Shown: piece after piece, positions 43,071 to 49,851 of the stretch
How the letters are laid out: each line of letters starts with the position of its first letter
Numbering within the stretch: the stretch's first letter is position 1
Assembly (NCBI GenBank): GCA_028282025.1
Contig: JANQIT010000356.1
Location: forward strand, 1-53,658
Reading direction: 5' to 3'
Source of the DNA: Hwanghaeella sp.
GTDB taxonomy: Bacteria; Pseudomonadota; Alphaproteobacteria; UBA8366; Aestuariispiraceae
DNA length: 53,658 bases
Translations under genes and position numbers: made by a program
Notes under the pieces: generated by a model
The model's input: only the letters and a program-made list of their open reading frames with translations
What the model was told of the DNA's origin: nothing
Database searches by the model: none

Positions 43071-44669
43071 CTATTCCGGGACGTATTTTCCAAGCCGGGG
43101 GAACGACGTTTCCAGGAACCGCTGCAGGCGGGCGTCCGCTTCTGCCTCCGACTCGCCCTGTTGTATCGGCGTGATGCTGCGCACCAGCGCACCGTCGGCG
43201 CGGCCCCGATTGAACTTGTCCAGGATGGAATAGTACTTGATCGCGTATTCGCTGGTCAGACGACGGCCCCGCTGCTCGAACCAGTAATACACCAACTGGC
43301 GCTGCAAACCCCGTTGGATGATGGCACGGTTGATGGGCAGCGTCACGGTCTGGCCGTCCGCCACAATATCGATGCTGGTCTGTTCGATGGCGGACATTTC
43401 CCAACCGCCGCCGGGAATACAGACTTCCGGAGAGTGAATTCCGTCGCCTTCCGACTGGTCCCGGTAATAGGCGACGTAGAAATCGACCGGCGCGTTCTCC
43501 CCCTTCTTACTGTAGATCGTGGCGAGATAGTCGTCCGCCGCCAGAACTTCCTCAATCACGGGATCGAGCTGCGAGGAACGGCCGCGCCAGCCATCCATGC
43601 GCAACGGAAAGGAAGAGAATTCCTCTCGCACGATAGGCTCGGGCGATTGGAGCGGAATATAGGTCGCCGCAGCCAACAGACCGGTGACCACCATGGTGCT
43701 CAGCATGGCTTTCGAGGGCGCATGGTCGCGGATACGGGCGATCTGATGATTCAGACCGGAGAAGTCCAGGTCGATGGTATCCGCAAGCGGTTTCGGATTC
43801 GGCGTGAAACGCTGCATCGCGACCGCCATCAGGAAAAGGATCGCCACACAAGCGCCGAAGATCACCCATCCTTCGAAGGCGTGCAGGAAGCCCTCTGCAT
43901 GCTCGATACCGTAGGAATTCACCAACACGCCGATCACGCCGATGCGGAAACTGTTCATCAGCACCGTGATCGGGGCGGCGGCCAGCAGCAAAACCGCCTT
44001 GTGCCAACGCGGTCCCTGATACAGCACACAGAAGATGTAACTGAAGCTCAACACCGGGAAGAGGTAGCGCAGGCCGCTGCACGCTTCTGCGACATGCAGT
44101 TTATAGGCGCCGAGGTCGATGATGTTCCCGGCCAGGAAGACCGGAATCCCCATCGCGCGGACCAGCGCAACGCCGATCTCGGAAGAGATGAACTGCAAGT
44201 TCAGGGAAAGCTGCCAATACAGGATGTTCGGCAGCGGCAGCATATATACGAGATGCAGCACGCCGGTCCAAAGCACGATCCCGCGCCGCAGACCGAAGCT
44301 GACCAGCACCATGCCCCAGACCCAGATGATCATGCCGTAGGTAACGATATCGGCGATGCGGGAGATATTGCCGATTGCGGCAATCAGGAAACCCGCCATG
44401 ACGACCCAGAAGCCCGGCCAACGGTCGGTCACCGGGCCGCCCGCCTTCGGAACCGCCTTCAAATCGCGCAGGAAGAGATAGGCCGACACGATCGGGATCA
44501 GAGGACCGTGACTGTATTCCGGCGTGGACCATGCTTCGCCAAGCGAGGTCATGCCGTACCAGAAAAACGGCACGGCGAATATCACGCTCAGGCCAAAAAA
44601 GATCGCACCCATGTGGGCGTCGACAAGCGATAGCCGATCTGGACGGTCCGTAGAGGTCAATGACGCCAC
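43071..44669 (-). CDS. xrtD: Exosortase fused to EpsI, VPLPA-CTERM-specific (XrtD type)
   Basis: The GTG at 44669, with AAGGG 9 bases upstream, gives 532 residues; a TTG at 44690 is possible. The first 290 residues are a polytopic exosortase with the catalytic triad in place: Cys in LHVAEACSGLRYLFP (about 197), Arg in LMNSFRIGVIGVLV (about 242) and His in FLHAFEGWVIF (about 263). The C-terminal 200 residues are an EpsI domain with HSPEVCIPGGGWEM. The exosortase-EpsI fusion is characteristic of XrtD, which cleaves VPLPA-CTERM tails. A matching target is at 27269-28045. It acts in the inner membrane on exported proteins. The assignment to XrtD rather than XrtA rests on the VPLPA target. Confidence 0.88.
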   Translation of the reverse strand: MASLTSTDRPDRLSLVDAHMGAIFFGLSVIFAVPFFWYGMTSLGEAWSTPEYSHGPLIPIVSAYLFLRDLKAVPKAGGPVTDRWPGFWVVMAGFLIAAIGNISRIADIVTYGMIIWVWGMVLVSFGLRRGIVLWTGVLHLVYMLPLPNILYWQLSLNLQFISSEIGVALVRAMGIPVFLAGNIIDLGAYKLHVAEACSGLRYLFPVLSFSYIFCVLYQGPRWHKAVLLLAAAPITVLMNSFRIGVIGVLVNSYGIEHAEGFLHAFEGWVIFGACVAILFLMAVAMQRFTPNPKPLADTIDLDFSGLNHQIARIRDHAPSKAMLSTMVVTGLLAAATYIPLQSPEPIVREEFSSFPLRMDGWRGRSSQLDPVIEEVLAADDYLATIYSKKGENAPVDFYVAYYRDQSEGDGIHSPEVCIPGGGWEMSAIEQTSIDIVADGQTVTLPINRAIIQRGLQRQLVYYWFEQRGRRLTSEYAIKYYSILDKFNRGRADGALVRSITPIQQGESEAEADARLQRFLETSFPRLGKYVPE

Positions 44670-45026
44670 CGGTTCTGGCCCTTTTTGCAATTCTTAGTGT
44701 TCACAAAAAACGCACCACAAAACAACAATTCTTTCCGGCCCTGAGCCGCGCCCGTCACGGGCCGTCCAGCCGGCGAATCCGCTTAACCAAAAACTATGTA
44801 TGTTCTTCAAACGAATACACTTTCGCCTGTGCGCCGAAATCCTACAACAGCCTGATCGACAATCGGTGTCGAAATTGTCTACACACATTGATATTGCATA
44901 CTATGGTATGCCGATTTTGAGCAATTCCCTAAATTGTGAACCTGCGGGTTGCCCATAATGGTTAAGGATGGTTCGCTTTCCGCCGCCATATGCGGCAACC
45001 GTTATAAACAACAGGATCGACTACCC
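44670..45026. other. Divergent intergenic region between xrtD and a small membrane peptide
   Basis: This AT-richer sequence of 357 bases contains the perfect inverted repeat GCATAC-TATG-GTATGC (44896-44911) and a looser GACAAT/ATTGTC pair just before it. No gene is visible. It should hold promoters for both flanking genes. Confidence 0.6.
44875..44904 (+). promoter_or_regulatory. Candidate sigma-70-type promoter with overlapping palindrome
   Basis: TTGTCT (44875-44880) and TACTAT (44899-44904) are separated by 18 bases and point toward the small ORF at 45027. The -10 box overlaps the GCATAC/GTATGC inverted repeat at 44896-44911, a possible operator. The match is moderate and untested. Confidence 0.35.
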
Positions 45027-45125
45027 ATGTCGGACGACGAACAGTCGAAGAAGAAACGCATCGCCCTTCTCGTCTTTATCGGCGTAATCCTGGCGGTTTT
45101 CGCCTTAGGGGAGGCGCTGGGCTAG
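45027..45125 (+). CDS. Small single-span membrane peptide (32 residues)
   Basis: A short frame reads MSDDEQSKKKRIALLVFIGV then ILAVFALGEALG and stops at TAG. A charged N-terminus and Lys/Arg patch precede one membrane helix, a common design for small bacterial membrane proteins. AGGA lies 10 bases before the ATG, and a candidate promoter is upstream. It lies alone on the plus strand, converging on the cytochrome c gene 20 bases away. Function is unknown; association with the formate dehydrogenase or exosortase genes is only positional. Confidence 0.6.
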   Translation: MSDDEQSKKKRIALLVFIGVILAVFALGEALG

Positions 45126-45145
45126 GGAGCGCAACCGGCCCGGAC

Positions 45146-45529
45146 TTACTGGACCGGCATTTCCCGAACGAAGGCCATCAGCGCCTGCACCTCTCGCTCC
45201 GACAATTCAATCGGGGCCGCATTGGGGGGCAAGTTGGTGATCGGTTCGATTCCCCTGATCCGGACGAAAGAAGGATGCGGCCGTCTGGCGTAGAAGGACG
45301 TATAGCGTTCTTCCCAATCGTCGCGTTTCCGCAGCAGCTTGAAACTGGGCGTGGACCCGATGCCGCCCATCCGATTGAAAGCGCCGATCACATGACAACG
45401 CGCGCAATGCTGCTTGGCGATCATCTCGCCCAAGTCCAGCAAATCATCCCCCGCAGCCGGACGCATGCCGGTCAGAACCATGCAGACACATGCAAGACCA
45501 ACGGCGACAAGGCGTGCGGCTTTGTCCAT
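45146..45529 (-). CDS. Small periplasmic class I cytochrome c
   Basis: This 127-residue exported heme protein has a signal peptide (LVAVGLACVCMVLTGMRPAA) followed by the heme site HCARCHVIGAF (Cys42, Cys45, His46). A likely distal Met ligand lies near the C-terminus (QALMAFVREMPVQ), with NLPPNAAPIELSEREVQALM before it. It is the last gene of the formate dehydrogenase operon, 10 bases after the protease stop. A role as soluble electron carrier for formate oxidation is inferred from context. The ribosome site GAGGG is 6 bases before the ATG. Confidence 0.88.
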   Translation of the reverse strand: MDKAARLVAVGLACVCMVLTGMRPAAGDDLLDLGEMIAKQHCARCHVIGAFNRMGGIGSTPSFKLLRKRDDWEERYTSFYARRPHPSFVRIRGIEPITNLPPNAAPIELSEREVQALMAFVREMPVQ

Positions 45530-45539
45530 CCGTCGCCCT

Positions 45540-46511
45540 CTACTTCAGCCCGTCCAGTTCGATTTGGATCGTTATCTCATCGCCGTCCCGGCGCACGATC
45601 ATGTCCACAACCTCGCCCGGACGGCGCAGATAGATTTCCGCCATTGCGTCCTGGGGTTTATAGACGGGCCTGCCCGCGATTGCGCGGACGATGTCACCCC
45701 GCTTCAAGCCCGCTGTTTCCGCAGGGCCGCCGGGGCGGACGCCCCGCACGGAAACCCCGCCGGTCACCGCGCGCATCTCCCGCGGTAAGGGCGCGAACCC
45801 CGCCCCCAGGAGTGCCCGCTGAACTGCGCCGAACGCGACAAGATCCCCGGCAACGCGCCGCACCAACCGCGCCGAGACAGCGAAATTGACCCCGATATTG
45901 GTGTCCGCCTGCGCCGCGAAGATCGCCGAAAGCTGGCCGATTACACGCCCTTGAGCATCGATCAGGGGCCCACCGGACGCCCCGGGATTCATGGCGGCGT
46001 CAGTCTGAATGAAATCTTCAATCGCGTTGAAGCCTGCGCCCGCCCGCCGCACGGCAGACACCGAGCCGCACGTCACGGAGAGATCCAGTCCGAACGCGTT
46101 GCCGATTGCACAGGCATTCTCACCCGGTGCCGGCAAGGGCGCGTCCGGCAGCGGGGATAGCCGCTCCTCAATCTTCAAGACCGCGATATCCGTCGCCGGG
46201 TCCCCGCCGACCAGTTGCGCGACGACGATGCGCCCGTCCGGCAGGCGCACATCAATCGACACCGCCTTATCCACCACATGCAGGGCGGTGACCAAATGGC
46301 CGCTGCCGTCGAAAGCGTAGCCGGTGCCCTCCGGCGCGACGCCCGGGGGAATATCCGCGCCGCCCCCTTGCGGCAGGCCGGGCCACTGCGGCAGCACGCT
46401 GACCGAGCCTGCCAAGGCGGCTTGGATACTGCCCGGTTTTAGGTCATGAGCCTTTGCGCCGCCCATCGCAATCGCCGCGCAGACCAGCGCGGATAGCAGT
46501 GCCCCCCTCAT
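45540..46511 (-). CDS. Trypsin-like S1C serine protease with PDZ domain
   Basis: This 323-residue exported DegP/HtrA-like protein has a signal peptide in residues 1-21. The catalytic triad is visible: His78 in LVTALHVVDK, Asp108 in DPATDIAVLKIE and Ser179 in MNPGASGGPLIDAQGR. A single PDZ domain follows at about 235-320 (RGVRPGGPAETAGLKRGDIV). It probably cleaves or chaperones proteins in the periplasm. The start overlaps the WD40-cytochrome stop by four bases (ATGA), so it is translationally coupled to the electron-transfer genes. Quality control or maturation of the formate dehydrogenase complex is a reasonable but untested idea. Confidence 0.9.
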   Translation of the reverse strand: MRGALLSALVCAAIAMGGAKAHDLKPGSIQAALAGSVSVLPQWPGLPQGGGADIPPGVAPEGTGYAFDGSGHLVTALHVVDKAVSIDVRLPDGRIVVAQLVGGDPATDIAVLKIEERLSPLPDAPLPAPGENACAIGNAFGLDLSVTCGSVSAVRRAGAGFNAIEDFIQTDAAMNPGASGGPLIDAQGRVIGQLSAIFAAQADTNIGVNFAVSARLVRRVAGDLVAFGAVQRALLGAGFAPLPREMRAVTGGVSVRGVRPGGPAETAGLKRGDIVRAIAGRPVYKPQDAMAEIYLRRPGEVVDMIVRRDGDEITIQIELDGLK

Positions 46512-47845
46512 TCGGGGGCCGCTTGGGTACGGGCCTTCAAGAAGGCGATGAGCGCCGCGCGATCTTCGGCGCGGGGTAACTTCTGCAACGGCATCTTGGT
46601 CCCGGGCAACATCACCTCGGGACCGATCTCGAACAATTGCGACAGAGTCTCGGGCGTCCAGACAATGTCCGACCGGGTCAAGGCATCCGAATAAATGTAG
46701 TCGGGATAGGTGCCGACCCGGCGGCCGAAGATGCCGTCCAGGCTAGGTCCTGCGCGATGCTTGCCGTCTTCCTTCAGGGAATGGCAGACAGCGCATTTCC
46801 GAAACTGGTAGCTGCCGCGTTCGACGATATCGTCGGAGTCCGCCAGCGCGACCGAAGCCCGGCCAATCGGTTGAAACGGGGTGGTCTTGCCGGCGACCGG
46901 TTTACCATCCTCGACGAACCAGCCGCGCGCGACCTGATCCACCCCGGCCGCATAAACCTGCTCTCCACCGGGCGTGAAGGAGATCGACCAGACAGCCCGA
47001 TAGTAGTCCACCGGCAAGCGTTGACGGACGCCGCCCTCACCGTGCCAGAGACGCAGATACCCATCCGTGGAACCCGACGCGACCGTCTTCCCGTCGCCCG
47101 TGATGGCGACGGCTAAAACCGCCCCTTCATGACCGTCATAGGAAAACAGTTCCTCGCCGTCCGGCAGCCGCAACACCCGTACCGCGCCGTCTGCCGAACC
47201 GACCACCAGGATCTTCCCGGCCCGATCCACCGCGATATCGTTCACTGGAAAGCCGGTATTGACGATCAGACGCGCCTCGCCGTCTTTCCTGTCGACCGGC
47301 CAGCGCCACACCGCGCCATCGTAACCCGCGGAGATAAGATATTGGCCATTGGGCTCAAACAAGGCTGCATTGACACTGTTGCGATGCCCCTCGAACCGGT
47401 TCACTTCCGCGCCGGTTTCAATGTTCCAGACCTTGACGCGCCGATCCCAAGCGCCTGTAGCCGCAAGCCGCCGATCCGGAGAGACAGCGACCGAAACCAC
47501 CTTTTTGTCATGAGCCTGGATCACCGAAAGCAGTTTCGCCGTCGCCCGGTCCCAGACAATCAGCGCCCCATCATCGCCGACCGTCACGACCCGGTCACCG
47601 GCAAAAGTCCCTGCATTCACCGCCGCCTCATGCCCCACGAATTTCAATAGCGGTTCGCGGCTCTGCAGGTCCCATAATATGGCGAGATCGTCGAAACCGG
47701 CGGTCAATGCCTGGAGGCCATCGGGCGAGACCGCGATGTCTCGCACGGGTGCCGCGTGACCGATAAGGTCCGCTTGCGCCGCGCCGGAAAACCCGGCGAG
47801 CGCAAGCAAGAGGACGAGCGGCCTAAACGGCGTGAACAAACGCAT
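46508..47845 (-). CDS. WD40-repeat protein fused to cytochrome c
   Basis: This 445-residue exported protein has a signal peptide (residues 1-25). Residues 26-330 hold about seven WD40-type blades, such as GHAAPVRDIAVSPDGLQALT, AILWDLQS, GAWDRRVKVWNIETG and GSTDGYLRLWHGEGG. Residues 340-440 form a class I cytochrome c domain with YQFRKCAVCHSLKEDGKHRA GPSL (CxxCH at 351-355) and the Met ligand in MLPGTKMPLQKLP. A beta-propeller joined to a heme domain suggests docking to a partner plus electron transfer. It starts 16 bases after the formate dehydrogenase gamma gene, so it may link the complex to a periplasmic acceptor; this is inference. Confidence 0.9.
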   Translation of the reverse strand: MRLFTPFRPLVLLLALAGFSGAAQADLIGHAAPVRDIAVSPDGLQALTAGFDDLAILWDLQSREPLLKFVGHEAAVNAGTFAGDRVVTVGDDGALIVWDRATAKLLSVIQAHDKKVVSVAVSPDRRLAATGAWDRRVKVWNIETGAEVNRFEGHRNSVNAALFEPNGQYLISAGYDGAVWRWPVDRKDGEARLIVNTGFPVNDIAVDRAGKILVVGSADGAVRVLRLPDGEELFSYDGHEGAVLAVAITGDGKTVASGSTDGYLRLWHGEGGVRQRLPVDYYRAVWSISFTPGGEQVYAAGVDQVARGWFVEDGKPVAGKTTPFQPIGRASVALADSDDIVERGSYQFRKCAVCHSLKEDGKHRAGPSLDGIFGRRVGTYPDYIYSDALTRSDIVWTPETLSQLFEIGPEVMLPGTKMPLQKLPRAEDRAALIAFLKARTQAAPE

Positions 47846-47861
47846 TCCGGACGGTTAGCCG

Positions 47862-49010
47862 CTATTCAGCAGGCACCCGCCGGGCTTGTTCCTGTTGAAC
47901 CTCCTCAACCCAAAGGCTGTGGTGTTCCTTGGCCCAGTTCAGGTCAACCTGCCCCGTACCCATGGCGTCGAACGCACCTTCCATACCGATGGAGCCGATA
48001 TAGATATGGGCGACGATGATCACGATCATCCCCAGCGAGACGATCCCGTGCCACAGTTGGGCGTATTGTTGTTCCTGCACCGGCGACAGTTCCGTCGGCA
48101 GCGCAAACCCAAAGCTGTTCAGCACCTGGAAGGTTTTAGCGAACATCGGATATTCAAACGGGAACAACAGCGACCAGCCGGACAAGGCGAGGGAAGCGCC
48201 GCCCACGATGGTCACCCAGAAAATGATTTTCTGACCGCCATTGAACTTCTTGGCCGGCGGATGCTGCCCCTTGAACAAAATGCCGCCGCCCATGGCCGCC
48301 CATTTCAGATCCATCAGGTTCGGGATGTTATGGCGCACCCACATGACGAAGATCATCACCAATCCCAGCATGAAGGCGAAGGCGAAACCGTGATGCAGAT
48401 ATTTTCCGCCCATCGTGATCAGGGCGAATGCTTCCTTGCCGATGACCGGCAGCAACACCTGTTTGCCGTACAGTATGTTCAAGCCGGTAACCGCCAGAAC
48501 AATGAAGGAAACCGCCACCAGCCAATGGCCGATCCGTTCGATCAGTTTGAAGCGTTCAATGGTTTGACCGGCCGGCCCATGGTCGATCTTGATTCTGCCC
48601 CGAATGGCGAAGAAGGCGATCAGCAACACAAGAATTGCCGCCAGCCCGTAAGCGCCATAGGTGAATAACGGGCCGTTGCGGAATTCCATGAACAACTGCC
48701 CGGAAGAAATGTAATTGCCGAAGACCGGCTGGCCGCGGTTCGCGCCCGGGGTCTGGATCAGAACCGCCGCATTGCCGTCAGGGATGCTGACATAGCCCGC
48801 CGCACCGCCGCGGATGTTGCGCCACAGTTCAGAGTCGCTGAGCGTCCCCTTCGTCTCGCCGGGAACGGCGCCGCCTTGCAGCCCGGCGTTAGCCGGCGCG
48901 CCTTCGTTCGTGTTCTGCGCGTGCCCTACGGTTGGCGCAACGGCAATCAAAGCCAGAACCAGGCCAGCCAGACACCACCGTGAAAGCTTGGACACAATCG
49001 ACCGAACCAT
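47862..49010 (-). CDS. Formate dehydrogenase gamma subunit (cytochrome b)
   Basis: This is a 382-residue membrane subunit. The ATG at 49010 has GGAGGG 7 bases upstream. A signal peptide (CLAGLVLALIAVAPTVGHAQ) precedes a periplasmic stretch with ELWRNIRGGAAGYVSIPDGN, as in FdoI-type subunits. Four or five membrane helices follow with heme-b histidines in ERIGHWLVAVSFIVLAVTGL, KYLHHGFAFAFMLGLVMIF and QLWHGIVSLGMIVIIVAHIY. It passes electrons from the FeS subunit to quinone or another carrier. It is separated from the beta-subunit gene by about 230 bases holding two hairpins. Confidence 0.92.
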   Translation of the reverse strand: MVRSIVSKLSRWCLAGLVLALIAVAPTVGHAQNTNEGAPANAGLQGGAVPGETKGTLSDSELWRNIRGGAAGYVSIPDGNAAVLIQTPGANRGQPVFGNYISSGQLFMEFRNGPLFTYGAYGLAAILVLLIAFFAIRGRIKIDHGPAGQTIERFKLIERIGHWLVAVSFIVLAVTGLNILYGKQVLLPVIGKEAFALITMGGKYLHHGFAFAFMLGLVMIFVMWVRHNIPNLMDLKWAAMGGGILFKGQHPPAKKFNGGQKIIFWVTIVGGASLALSGWSLLFPFEYPMFAKTFQVLNSFGFALPTELSPVQEQQYAQLWHGIVSLGMIVIIVAHIYIGSIGMEGAFDAMGTGQVDLNWAKEHHSLWVEEVQQEQARRVPAE

Positions 49011-49165
49011 TTTACATCCCTCCGCCGAATAAGCCTTTGTGTTTGTTATTGGAAACCTAGAGCGTTCGCCAGAGTTTTCCAGATTTCGCTGCCCGCGTCG
49101 CGCCGGTTGACCATCCTGACATGATCGGATTTCCCAATCGACGGGGTGCGGGCCGGGATAAAGAA

Positions 49166-49192
49166 GAGGCAACCGCCGACCGCGGTTGCCTC
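49166..49192 (-). terminator. Hairpin between FDH beta and gamma genes, followed by T-rich DNA on minus strand
   Basis: A perfect 11-base stem (GAGGCAACCGC at 49166-49176, partner at 49182-49192) has a 5-base loop. On the minus strand it is followed by TTCTTTAT. It may partly terminate transcription or set lower gamma-subunit expression. Whether it terminates fully cannot be told. Confidence 0.6.
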
Positions 49193-49209
49193 CCCCAATC
49201 CGTTTAGGC

Positions 49210-49231
49210 GGACCGGCCCGAAGGCCGGTCC
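49210..49231 (-). terminator. GC hairpin just after the FDH beta stop codon
   Basis: A perfect 9-base stem (GGACCGGCC / GGCCGGTCC) closes a four-base loop, 9 bases past the stop at 49241. There is no T run. It may stabilise the upstream mRNA end rather than terminate. Confidence 0.55.
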
Positions 49232-49240
49232 AGGGTTCAA

Positions 49241-49840
49241 TCAGGAACCGCCCTTGCTTTCATAGGCGGTACCCCAACCCCAGGCGCCAGACCCGAAGCC
49301 ACGGGCAACCACGCGTTCGCGATAGATGTCGGACACCACGTCCCCATCCCCTGCGAGCAGCGCTTTGGTCGAGCACATTTCTGCACAAACCGGCAGTTTG
49401 CCCTCGGCCATGCGGTTGCGGCCGTACTTCTGGAACTCGGTCTCGGACATGTCCGCTTCGGGGCCCCCGGCGCAGAAGGTGCATTTGTCCATCTTGCCCC
49501 GGCTGCCGAAGTTTCCGGCCTGCGGATATTGCGGCGCGCCGAACGGACACGCGTAGAAGCAATAACCGCATCCGATGCACAGGTCCTTCGAGTGAAGAAC
49601 GACGCCGTCGTCCGTTTCATAGAAACAGTCAACCGGACAAACCGCCATGCAAGGCGCATCCGAACAATGCATGCAGGCGACCGAGATGGACCGCTCGCCC
49701 GGCTTGCCGTCATTGATGGTGACGACGCGCCGGCGGTTGATCCCCCAAGGCACTTCATGCTCGTTCTTACACGCCGTGACACAGGCGTTGCATTCAATGC
49801 AACGTTCCGCGTCACAGAGGAATTTCATTCTAGCTCCCAT
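49241..49840 (-). CDS. fdh3B: Formate dehydrogenase FDH3-type beta subunit (iron-sulfur)
   Basis: This 199-residue ferredoxin-like subunit has several [4Fe-4S] motifs: CDAERCIECNACVTACKNEH, CMHCSDAPCMAVCPVDCFYE, DLCIGCGYCFYACPFGAPQY and KCTFC with a late CAEMCSTKALL. It passes electrons from the catalytic alpha subunit to the membrane cytochrome. The length and motif order match FDH3-type beta subunits. The ATG at 49840 has GAGGAG 7 bases upstream; it starts 11 bases after the alpha stop. No Tat signal is present, so it is probably carried out with the alpha subunit. Confidence 0.95.
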   Translation of the reverse strand: MGARMKFLCDAERCIECNACVTACKNEHEVPWGINRRRVVTINDGKPGERSISVACMHCSDAPCMAVCPVDCFYETDDGVVLHSKDLCIGCGYCFYACPFGAPQYPQAGNFGSRGKMDKCTFCAGGPEADMSETEFQKYGRNRMAEGKLPVCAEMCSTKALLAGDGDVVSDIYRERVVARGFGSGAWGWGTAYESKGGS

Positions 49841-49851
49841 TTATCGTCTCC

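Noticed and set aside
42975-44633. 552-codon plus-strand frame opposite xrtD
   Set aside because: It is antisense to an exosortase with the full Cys-Arg-His set; its product is rich in His, Gln and Arg with no recognisable fold.
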